DNA from: Chloroflexota bacterium
Lineage (GTDB): Bacteria; Chloroflexota; Anaerolineae; B4-G1; DUEL01
Assembly (NCBI GenBank): GCA_011388675.1
Contig: DROW01000002.1
Span: 1-37,277, forward strand
DNA: 37,277 nt
Reading direction: 5' to 3'
Position 1 is the first letter of the stretch; each line of letters opens with the position of its first letter. Position numbers and translations under genes: made by a program. The notes beneath the pieces are model-generated. The model ran no database searches and had not been told where the DNA came from. It saw only the letters and a list, made by a program, of their open reading frames with translations. Shown in pieces: positions 8,258-16,160 of the stretch.

Positions 8258-9574
8258 TCACAGGTCCACACGGACGTAGTCGATGTACCTGTAGCCGCTC
8301 CCCCAGGGATCGCCGGCCTCGAAGGTGCCCAGCCCCCGGTCGGCCGCCAGCCGCAGGTAATCGTAGGCATCGCCAGGGATCCCACGCCATTCACTCCGCA
8401 ATAGGTCGCACATCACGCAGTCGATCGCCACCGGGTCCCGGCTGAAGAAGAGGCTGTTGGGCGCGCCACCGAACGTCTTCCACGGGATCGGCGGCTGGAC
8501 CGCCCCCGGCGCACCGAAGAGCCCGTCCCCCATCGTGAGCACCGTCTTGCCGGCGATGTTGGGGTTGGCGTAGATGTCCACCAGCGGGCTGAGAGTCGGC
8601 TGGTACAAGGGCGACCGCGTGGTCAGGTACTGGTGAAGGTCGTCTTCCCCTCCGCGGACCACGTTGTCGATGCTCCCGAAGTGGTTCTTGAACCCCAGCG
8701 TCACCGGATGGATGCCGTGCCGCTTCAGGATGGGGATGTTGATGAGATAGGTGGCCCAGTACAGCAGGTCGGTCAGCCAGCGGTCGGTCAGGGTGGGGGC
8801 GGAGAAGGAGATGCGGAGGCTCTCGTCTACGTGGTCGAAGGGGGGAGGCTGGGCGCACTCCTTCCGGCCCCAGAAGACGATCCCCGGATAGGCCGCCTGG
8901 ATGGGCAGGCGGAACCGATCGGGCAGGAACCGTCCTCGACCGACGGTGGCGTCGTAGATCCAGATGTCGGCCGGATCGACCCCGCGCCCCTCGACCAGGG
9001 TGCGGACCAGGGCCAGCACCGGCTGCGGCAGCCCGTCGATGATGTTCCCCTGCTGGGAGCAGTTCCCGCCGTTCCGGTCGCTGTTGTTGAAATTGACCTT
9101 GATGGCGATCTTTTGACCCGGCCGGTAATCGGGCAGCAGAACCGTCCAGGCGTCCGCCGCCGACGATGCGCCGGTCAGTTGGCGCAGTCCTTCCTCAACC
9201 ATCGCGTCCACCACGGCCTGGTCCACGTGGTCCCCGTACCACCCGCTGGCGAAATCCCAGTACGTGGCAGCGGGGGAGTGGACGTGGGCCACCCGGTTGG
9301 CCCTGGGCGGCGAAGGGGGAGCGGTAGGGGACGGCGTGGAGGTGGCGGTGGCGGTCGGAGAGGGGACGGAGGTCGCGGTGGGGGCGATCGCCGCCTGCGG
9401 GGCAGGCGTGGGAGGGGCCCCGGTCGGGGTCGGCGAGGGCGCGACGCCCGCCGTAGGGGGGGCGGACGTCACGGTGGGGGGAGAGGGAACCGCCGGCCGG
9501 CAGCGGGCCAGAAGCCACGCCCCCAGGCCAGCGAGGACCCCCTTCAGGAACCGACGACGGTCGATCGATTTCAT
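8258..9574 (-). CDS. DUF362-domain protein with Tat signal and Pro/Thr-rich linker
   Basis: In-frame start MKSIDRRRFLKGVLAGLGAWLLARC (twin-arginine type) at 9574, then a P/T/A/S linker, then a DUF362-like core (KVNFNNSDRNGGN, INIPILKRHGIHPVTLGFKNHFGSIDN). Overlaps the upstream GT gene by 4 bp. Confidence 0.75.
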   Translation of the reverse strand: MKSIDRRRFLKGVLAGLGAWLLARCRPAVPSPPTVTSAPPTAGVAPSPTPTGAPPTPAPQAAIAPTATSVPSPTATATSTPSPTAPPSPPRANRVAHVHSPAATYWDFASGWYGDHVDQAVVDAMVEEGLRQLTGASSAADAWTVLLPDYRPGQKIAIKVNFNNSDRNGGNCSQQGNIIDGLPQPVLALVRTLVEGRGVDPADIWIYDATVGRGRFLPDRFRLPIQAAYPGIVFWGRKECAQPPPFDHVDESLRISFSAPTLTDRWLTDLLYWATYLINIPILKRHGIHPVTLGFKNHFGSIDNVVRGGEDDLHQYLTTRSPLYQPTLSPLVDIYANPNIAGKTVLTMGDGLFGAPGAVQPPIPWKTFGGAPNSLFFSRDPVAIDCVMCDLLRSEWRGIPGDAYDYLRLAADRGLGTFEAGDPWGSGYRYIDYVRVDL

Positions 9575-10794
9575 ACGGCCTCCTTTTTGCCCGCCCGTGC
9601 CGCCTCGTAGACGGCGGTCAACTGGCGGGCGCTGTCTTCCCAGTCGTGGTGCGCTTCCACGTACCGCCGCCCGGCCTCTCCCAGACGACGGGCGCGGTCG
9701 GGGTCGGTGCAGAGGCGCAGGACATATTCGGCGAAGGTGTCTGGATCGTCGGCGACCAGTGCGTCCCGCCCCGCTTCTGCTTGAAGTCCGGCGAACGCGG
9801 CCCGGCTGCAGACCACGGGGGTCGCCATCGCCATCGCCTCCAGCACCTTGTTCTGGATGCCCACGGCGTACAGGGCGGGGCAGACCGCCACCCCGGCCCG
9901 GGCCAGGTACGGGCGCAGGTCCTCCACGTAGCCGGTCACCTCGATCCGCCCGTCCGCCGCCAGCCGCCGCACCGATTCTGGAGGGTCCTTGCCCACGATC
10001 TGGAACCGGACGTAGGGAGCCTTCGCCCAGATACGGGGCAGCACTTCGCGGGCGAAGTAGAGGACGCCCGCCACGTTGGCGTGATAACTCATCTTGCCGG
10101 TGAAGACCACGGTGTGGGGGTCCCGCCCGTCCCCTTCCAGGGGGCGGAAATACTCCAGGTCCACCCCGTTGGCGACCACCGTCACGGGTGCGGGGCGGGC
10201 CTCGGGGGGGAGATACCGTCGGGCCAGGGCCTCCAGGGCCTCCTTGTCCCGACGGGAGGTAACCACCACGTGGTCGAACTGGGTCAGCAGGCGGGCCTCG
10301 TACCGGCGGGTGCGGGCCAGATCCAGCCGCGCCTTCCACCGCGCCGCGCGCTCCGGGCTGGCCCGCGCCGTCTGCTCGAACAAGAAGGTGATGCAGTCGA
10401 CCGCGTCGTAGACCACCGGATGGCCCTTCACCGCCCGCACCAGCCGGGCTGCCCGCAGATGCTCGATGTGGACGATGTCGAAAACGCTCTCCCGGAGCAA
10501 CGTCCGCAGGCGACGTTCCATCTGGGGATGGTAAGCGTAGACGGCCTGCAGGGGCTCGTAGGTGGGAAGCGCCCGCAGACAGTTCCAGAGGGAACGGGCC
10601 GCCGGAACGGAGAAGGTCTCGACCTCCACGCCCCACTCCCGCAGCATGTCCGCCTGCCGCTGGTCTTCCGGCCCGGTGCCCGCCGCGGTCAACAGCGTGA
10701 TCCGGTGACCGAGGCGCACCAGGGCGCGGATCAGATTGTAAGGGCGGGTGCGGATGGGGGAGGGGACGTAGGGGGTGATGTAGAGAAGCCTCAT
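9571..10794 (-). CDS. Family 1 glycosyltransferase, resembling PEP-CTERM/XrtA-associated sugar transferases (TIGR03087-like)
   Basis: 407 aa; MRLLYITPYVPSPIRTRPYNLIRALVRLGHRITLLT, VVANGVDLEYFRP, VVFTGKMSYHANV, CPALYAVGIQNKVLEAMAMATPVVCSRAA. Confidence 0.88.
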   Translation of the reverse strand: MRLLYITPYVPSPIRTRPYNLIRALVRLGHRITLLTAAGTGPEDQRQADMLREWGVEVETFSVPAARSLWNCLRALPTYEPLQAVYAYHPQMERRLRTLLRESVFDIVHIEHLRAARLVRAVKGHPVVYDAVDCITFLFEQTARASPERAARWKARLDLARTRRYEARLLTQFDHVVVTSRRDKEALEALARRYLPPEARPAPVTVVANGVDLEYFRPLEGDGRDPHTVVFTGKMSYHANVAGVLYFAREVLPRIWAKAPYVRFQIVGKDPPESVRRLAADGRIEVTGYVEDLRPYLARAGVAVCPALYAVGIQNKVLEAMAMATPVVCSRAAFAGLQAEAGRDALVADDPDTFAEYVLRLCTDPDRARRLGEAGRRYVEAHHDWEDSARQLTAVYEAARAGKKEAV

Positions 10795-11864
10795 CCGACG
10801 CTCCCCCTCCCGGGCGAAGGGATGCTCCCCAGTTTCACCGAGACGGCCGCGATCACCTCGGGCGCGGGCTCCTCCTCCAAGCGGGCGAGGGCTTCTTCAC
10901 GGCTCATATATCCTTCCCGAACCAGCCCGGCCAGTTCCATCACGTAGGGATGGAACCCCATCTTCTGCTGGTGGACCTGGCAGGCGAAGCCGTTGAGGAG
11001 GCAGTTGGTGGAGTTGGGGTCGGTGTCCCGAGGCGATTCCCACCCCAATCGACGGATGGACCGGAGCATTTCTTCCTCGTCGTACTCCAGAAACGCCAGG
11101 GGGGAGACGAAGTAGGGGAGCGAGCCGGCCCCCTCCAGCAGCCGGTCCGATGGGAAGTACGGATGGGCCTGTTCGCCGACTACCTCCTCCAGCGGAGCCT
11201 TCGCCGTCTGGAGGAACGCTTCGAGCATCGAACGATTGGTGCGAAAGAGGGCGGATGCGAGGGGGACCTGCCCCGGCGACCAGCCGTAGACCACGAGTGG
11301 GATCGAACGGGTGAGGGCAATCCGCAGGCCGATCCCCTTAGCGAGGGACATACAGGCGTTGCAGATGCCGCTGGCCCGTTCCAGCGCGCGGAGCGGGTAC
11401 AGGTCCGACTGTATCGAGGCGAGGAAGATCCGCCGCAGCATGTCGAAGGGAGGCTTGACGATGACGTGGGCGATCCTCAGGTTTTCGGACACGACCCGCA
11501 TATTCTTGAAGGCCGCCGGGGAGACGAAGCCGTTGTCGAACGTGAAGGCCAGGACCCGCAGCCCGTACCGCTCTTTCAGGAGCCAGAGGGTGTAGGTGCT
11601 GTCCTTTCCGCCGCTCCACCCCATCAGGGCGTGATAACCTGGCCGCGCGCGGATCTGCTGGACCAGCGTCTCGAAGCGGGTGCGAAGGCGGGCCCGTTGC
11701 GCAGCCAGACGTTCCGGCGGCGGCGTTCGTCGGCAATACTGACATACCCCTTCCTCATCGAACTGGATGCCGGGGAAGGTCTCCGGCAGAACGCATCGGG
11801 TACATCGTTTCACGCTTTTCCCCACTTCCGCCCGCTCCTGGACGGTGTGTATCACTGTGTGCAT
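10791..11864 (-). CDS. PP-loop ATPase related to N-acetyl-sugar amidotransferases (WbpG/WbuX-like), N-terminal zinc ribbon
   Basis: CTRCVLPETFPGIQFDEEGVCQYC zinc ribbon and GWSGGKDSTYTLWLL PP-loop. Start MHTVIHTV at 11864, overlapping the AsnB-like gene end by 13 bp. Confidence 0.8.
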   Translation of the reverse strand: MHTVIHTVQERAEVGKSVKRCTRCVLPETFPGIQFDEEGVCQYCRRTPPPERLAAQRARLRTRFETLVQQIRARPGYHALMGWSGGKDSTYTLWLLKERYGLRVLAFTFDNGFVSPAAFKNMRVVSENLRIAHVIVKPPFDMLRRIFLASIQSDLYPLRALERASGICNACMSLAKGIGLRIALTRSIPLVVYGWSPGQVPLASALFRTNRSMLEAFLQTAKAPLEEVVGEQAHPYFPSDRLLEGAGSLPYFVSPLAFLEYDEEEMLRSIRRLGWESPRDTDPNSTNCLLNGFACQVHQQKMGFHPYVMELAGLVREGYMSREEALARLEEEPAPEVIAAVSVKLGSIPSPGRGSVG

Positions 11865-13864
11865 ATCTCTGCCTTTCCGAGCGGCTCGCGCCGCCCATCT
11901 CCCCTGCAGATCCGCACGGGCTCGACTTCCCGCACGGGGCGCGGGGGGAAGGTTGCGACAAACAGGTGGTGGAGCAACTGGATGGAGAGCACCCCCACCA
12001 ACGCCATATCGTCTCGCTCCCCGGCCCGACGTCCGCTCCGGCACTTTCTCACCAACTGAGCCACCGCTGCCGGGTCGAACAGGCCCGCCTCCTGGATCGC
12101 CTCCGGCGAGAGCACCGCTTCTACGTAGTCCGGGGGAGGGCTGAGGAAGGCTGGATGGATGGGAGCGCGATAGGGCTGCTTCCGTCGCCGCCACACCTCC
12201 GGTGGGAGGAGCCCCTGCGCGCTCTTGCGCAGGATGTACTTCTCCTGAAGCCCGCGGATCTTCAGGTGCGGCGGGAGACGGGCGGAGAACTCCACCACCC
12301 GATGGTCGAGAAAAGGAAAGCGGCCCTCCACGGAGTTGGCCGCCATCATTCGATCGCCCTGGGAGGAGAGAAGGTAGGGGGACATAAACGTGGCGACCTC
12401 CAGGTACTGCGCCTGGGCCAGCGGGCTCCAGCGGGACAACGCGCCGTCGAGGGTGGAGAGGAACTCCTCGATGGGGTCGTACTCCCCCAGCGCCTTCCGC
12501 AGCGGGGCGGAGAAGAGTCGGTGGAGCGAGCGAGTGTTCTGCCAGCGGATCTGATGGGAGTAGCCAGGCCGGTCCACCTCCGTCAGTCCGCGGCGGAAGA
12601 AGGCCCGCAGGAACGCACCGCCACCCCGGGAGAGGTCGGCCACGTAGGGGTACAATCGATGAAGGAGCAATGGACGCCAGGCCGAATCGGGCTGACGGGC
12701 CCAGAAACGGCGGACTTTGTCCTCCTTGAAGATGTTGTAGCCGCCCAGGAACTCGTCCGCCCCCTCGCCGGTCAGAACGACTTTGATCCCGCTCTCGTGG
12801 ACCAATCGGGAAAGGAGGAACATCGGCGCGGGGGAGGTGCGCAGGAGCGGGGCCTCGGCGTGCCAGACGACCTCCGGGAAAACGGCACCGATGTCGGCGT
12901 TGGAGCACTCGGCGCGGCGATGGGCGGTCTTGAGGAACGCCGTTGCGACCTCCTGGTAGGGCCGCTCGTCGAAGGCTTTTTCCTGAAAGGCGATAGAGAA
13001 GGTGCAGAGAGTATCCGGCACGTGCTGACGGATCAGGGCGGCGATGAGGGTGGAGTCGAGCCCGCCGCTGAGGTAACTGCCCACCGGCACGTCGGCCCGC
13101 AAGCGAAGCCGCGTGGCGTCGGCCAGCAGATCCCGCAGTTGAACCGCCGCCTCCTCCACATCGATCCGCTCCTCCTGGCCTGCCTCGGGGAAGGAGAGGC
13201 CCCAGTAGCGGGCGACGGTGTGGGAGCCGGCGCGGACCCGCATATAGTGGCCCGGCGGCAGTTCCCAGATCCCCTGGAAGGAGGTGCGCGGTGCCAGTGG
13301 GGCCCAGAAGGTGAACGCCTGGGCCAGCGCATAGGGATCCAGCCGCGCTTCCACCCGGGGATCGAGCAGCACCGCCTTGATCTCCGAGCCGAAGACCAAC
13401 CCCTGGGGCGGGAGGGCGTAGAAGAGGGGACGGATCCCCAACCGGTCGCGGGCCAGAAACAGTTCCTCCTTGCGGGTGTCCCAGATGGCGATGGCGAACT
13501 GACCGTTGAGCCGGTGGAGGCATTCCGGCCCCAGATCCTCGTAGAGATGGAGGATGACCTCCGTGTCGGTGCGGGTGGAGAAACGGTGGCCCCTCCGCTC
13601 CAACTCTGCCCGCAGTTCGGGGTGGTTGTAGACCTCACCGTTGAAAACGATCCACAGAGTGCGGTCCTCGTTGGGGATCGGCTGGCTGCCGGTGTTCAGG
13701 TCGATGATGCTCAGACGGGCGCAGCCGATGCCTACCTTACGGTCGACGTACACGCCGAACTCGTCTGGCCCACGGTGGCGGATGATGCCCAGCATCCGCC
13801 GGAGCAGGTTGATCTCAGGGGGACGTGTTCCGGTCCAATCCACCGTGCCGACGATGCCGCACAT
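11852..13864 (-). CDS. Glutamine-hydrolysing asparagine synthase-like amidotransferase (AsnB family)
   Basis: 670 aa; MCGIVGTVDW (N-terminal nucleophile Cys2), RHRGPDEFGVY, SYLSGGLDSTLIAALIRQHV, GEGADEFLGGYNIF. Confidence 0.93.
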   Translation of the reverse strand: MCGIVGTVDWTGTRPPEINLLRRMLGIIRHRGPDEFGVYVDRKVGIGCARLSIIDLNTGSQPIPNEDRTLWIVFNGEVYNHPELRAELERRGHRFSTRTDTEVILHLYEDLGPECLHRLNGQFAIAIWDTRKEELFLARDRLGIRPLFYALPPQGLVFGSEIKAVLLDPRVEARLDPYALAQAFTFWAPLAPRTSFQGIWELPPGHYMRVRAGSHTVARYWGLSFPEAGQEERIDVEEAAVQLRDLLADATRLRLRADVPVGSYLSGGLDSTLIAALIRQHVPDTLCTFSIAFQEKAFDERPYQEVATAFLKTAHRRAECSNADIGAVFPEVVWHAEAPLLRTSPAPMFLLSRLVHESGIKVVLTGEGADEFLGGYNIFKEDKVRRFWARQPDSAWRPLLLHRLYPYVADLSRGGGAFLRAFFRRGLTEVDRPGYSHQIRWQNTRSLHRLFSAPLRKALGEYDPIEEFLSTLDGALSRWSPLAQAQYLEVATFMSPYLLSSQGDRMMAANSVEGRFPFLDHRVVEFSARLPPHLKIRGLQEKYILRKSAQGLLPPEVWRRRKQPYRAPIHPAFLSPPPDYVEAVLSPEAIQEAGLFDPAAVAQLVRKCRSGRRAGERDDMALVGVLSIQLLHHLFVATFPPRPVREVEPVRICRGDGRREPLGKAEICTQ

Positions 13865-13871
13865 CGCGCAT

Positions 13872-15407
13872 CTACCTCAGGGCCGACCGTCGGATCTTGC
13901 CCGAGGGTGTCTTGGGCAGGCTCTCGCGGAACTCGATGTACTTGGGGACCATAAAGTCCTCCAAGTGCTGTCGGCAGTGGCGGAGGACGTCCCGCTCCGT
14001 GAGGGTGTGGCCGTCGCCGCAGACGATGAACGCCTTCACCGCCTGGCCCAGCAGGTCGTCCGGCACGCCGACGACGGCGGCCTCCACCACGCCGGGCAAC
14101 TGGTAGAGGACGTTCTCCACCTCTTTGGGGGCGACCTTCTCCCCACGGCTCTTGATGATGTCGTCCTTACGGGCGACGAAATAGAAGAACCCCTCCTCGT
14201 CCATCCAGAACAGGTCGCCGGTGTAGAGGAGCCGTTCCGCCGGATACCGACCCGGCCGATACCGCTTCGCTGTTTCCTCCGGATCGCCCCAGTACCCTTG
14301 CATCACGTGGGAGCCGCGGATCACCAGTTCGCCGACCTCCCCTGGGCCGAGACGGTTGCCCTCCTCGTCCTCGATCCAGGCCTCGGTCCCGGGGATGGGG
14401 ATGCCGACCGAGGCGGGGCGACGGTCCAGTTCCTCCGGCGGAAGGTACAGCGCCCGCTTGCACTCGGTGAGGCCGTACATCGAATAGAGGCGGGCGTGGG
14501 GGAAAGCCTCCCGCAACCGCCGGATGTGCTCCACCGGCAGGGCAGCGCCGGTGTTGGTCAGGTAGCGCAAGGAGGAGAGGTCGAACCGGCTCAGGTCCAT
14601 CTGCAGGAGCATCGCGAAGAGGGTCGGCACCCCCGGCAACCCGGTCACGCGCTCCTCCTCGATCCGCTTGAGCACCGCTGCCGGGTAGGCGAAGGACCGC
14701 TCCAGCACCAGCGTGCCGCCGAACTTGAAGACCATCAGCAACTGGTACAGGCCGTAGTCGAACGAGAGAGGAAGGACGTTGATCACGATGTCCTCGGGCG
14801 TGTTCTCCAGGTACTGGATGATCGAAGAGGCGGCGAAGACGACGTTGGCGTGGGTGGACATCACCCCTTTGGGGTCGCCGGTGCTGCCGGAGGTGTAGAT
14901 GAGGCAGGCCAGGTCGATGTCGATGGTGCGGGTGGGGGGAGGATCGGGAGGGTAGGTTTCCAGCAGGTGACGGAACTCAAGGGCGCGGAAGGAAGGAAGC
15001 GAGGAAGCGGGGGAAGCAGGGCCACAGAGAACGCCGAGACGGAGGGAGGAAACGGCTTCGAACAGGCCCTGGATCTGCTCCATCCGGCGGGCGGGCGCGA
15101 AGAGGCCCCAGGCCTCGCAGTTGTTGAGGATGTAGGCCAGTTTCCCCGGTTTGGTGGTGGGATTGACGACGGTGAAGACCCCCCCGGCCTTCAGGATGCC
15201 GAAAATTGCCACCACCGTCTCGACGGAGTTGGGCAGCCACACCGCCACCCGGTCCCCCCGCCGCAGCCCCAGGTCCAGAAGGCCGTTGGCGATCCGGTTG
15301 GCCTGCGCCTCGATCTCGGCGTAGGTCCAGCGATGGCCGTCACAGACGAGAGCCACCTTGTCCGGAAAACGGTCCGCGCTACGCTGCAAGAACTCGTTCA
15401 CCAACAT
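13872..15407 (-). CDS. AMP-forming acyl-CoA/acyl-ACP ligase (exosortase-A-associated ligase-like)
   Basis: 511 aa; LIYTSGSTGDPKGVMSTHANVV, YSMYGLTECKRALYLPPEEL, LYTGDLFWMDEEGFFYFVARKDDIIKSRGEKVAPKEVENVL, PKTPSGKIRRSAL. Confidence 0.92.
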   Translation of the reverse strand: MLVNEFLQRSADRFPDKVALVCDGHRWTYAEIEAQANRIANGLLDLGLRRGDRVAVWLPNSVETVVAIFGILKAGGVFTVVNPTTKPGKLAYILNNCEAWGLFAPARRMEQIQGLFEAVSSLRLGVLCGPASPASSLPSFRALEFRHLLETYPPDPPPTRTIDIDLACLIYTSGSTGDPKGVMSTHANVVFAASSIIQYLENTPEDIVINVLPLSFDYGLYQLLMVFKFGGTLVLERSFAYPAAVLKRIEEERVTGLPGVPTLFAMLLQMDLSRFDLSSLRYLTNTGAALPVEHIRRLREAFPHARLYSMYGLTECKRALYLPPEELDRRPASVGIPIPGTEAWIEDEEGNRLGPGEVGELVIRGSHVMQGYWGDPEETAKRYRPGRYPAERLLYTGDLFWMDEEGFFYFVARKDDIIKSRGEKVAPKEVENVLYQLPGVVEAAVVGVPDDLLGQAVKAFIVCGDGHTLTERDVLRHCRQHLEDFMVPKYIEFRESLPKTPSGKIRRSALR

Positions 15408-15663
15408 CGATCGGCACCTCTCCGCCTTTTCGGCGCACGTAGGCAGCCAGTTGGCTCACCGAATCGAAATTCTCCGGCAGGATCTCCTCGTCCTCGACGG
15501 TGATGCCGAACGTCTCTTCGACGAACATCACCAGTTCCAGCACGCCCGTCGAATCCACCACCCCTGCCTCCAGGAAAGAAGTATCGTCCTGTAGCACACT
15601 CTCGTCGTCCGTGAAGAGAAAGTTCTCCAGGATGTAACGGCGGATCAAGGCTTCTACCGACAT
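15379..15663 (-). CDS. Acyl carrier protein
   Basis: MSVEALIRRYILENFLFTDDESVLQDDTSFLEAGVVDSTGVLELVMFVEETFGITVEDEEILPENFDSVSQLAAYV; phosphopantetheine-type VDSTGVLEL site. 29-bp overlap with the ligase gene. Confidence 0.9.
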   Translation of the reverse strand: MSVEALIRRYILENFLFTDDESVLQDDTSFLEAGVVDSTGVLELVMFVEETFGITVEDEEILPENFDSVSQLAAYVRRKGGEVPIDVGERVLAA

Positions 15664-15807
15664 CTCCTCACTCCTTTGGGATTTCGCCCTCATTCTATTA
15701 GCCTGGGGTCGGTTTATGGTGAGCAGAACATTAGAAAAGCCCTAGAAGCCGCCCGACTCGCTCGTCCAGCGGGCGGGGTGGGGCTGTTGCTCCAGGGAAC
15801 TTCGAAC

Positions 15808-15960
15808 GGCCCCGCCCAGGCAGACGGCCTGCGCTACTTCCTGCTCGATCCGTTCCGGTCGCACTCCAATTATTGGGCGTGACCAAAATGAGTTGGCCTC
15901 GCGCAGGCTAGACGGCCTGCGCCACTTCCTGCTCAACCTGTTTCAGTCGCACTCTAATTA
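15808..15960. repeat. Imperfect direct repeat pair in the divergent promoter region
   Basis: Copy 1 at 15808-15872 and copy 2 at 15895-15960. The 51-bp cores (15822-15872, 15910-15960) match except for 7 positions, all transitions. Confidence 0.9.
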
Positions 15961-16160
15961 ATTTTCAGGAAGTTCCTCACCGAACTCTGACGTATCTTCC
16001 CTAGAATGAGCGTTGGGGGAAATTCCCTGGGGTAGACCCTCCTGCAGCACTGGACGGCACGTGCAGATTTACCCGTCTAGGGGGGTGGACGGCTGGAGGA
16101 ACACGGGGCGAGGTCTGCGGGAGGGTCCCCTCTACTCTGTAGAACGGGAAAGCGGAGGGT

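Noticed and set aside
8258-10636. 792-aa minus ORF suggesting a GT-DUF362 fusion
   Set aside because: The N-terminal half is an out-of-frame reading of the GT1 gene. The twin-arginine start at 9574 marks the true protein.
10791-13523. 910-aa minus ORF spanning the PP-loop gene and part of AsnB
   Set aside because: Only the C-terminal 358 aa (from MHTVIHTV) carry the PP-loop protein. The upstream part is out-of-frame AsnB sequence, not a real fusion.
11966-15503. Large + strand ORFs (11966..13954 and 13641..15503) opposite AsnB and the acyl ligase
   Set aside because: Antisense shadows of strongly supported genes; no domain motifs.
15742-15936. 64-aa minus ORF MSRKWRRPSSLREANSFWSRPIIGVRPERIEQEVAQAV... 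as a small protein or antitoxin
   Set aside because: It overlaps the direct repeats, most differences between repeat copies would change the amino acid, copy 2 reaches a stop, and no family was recognised.
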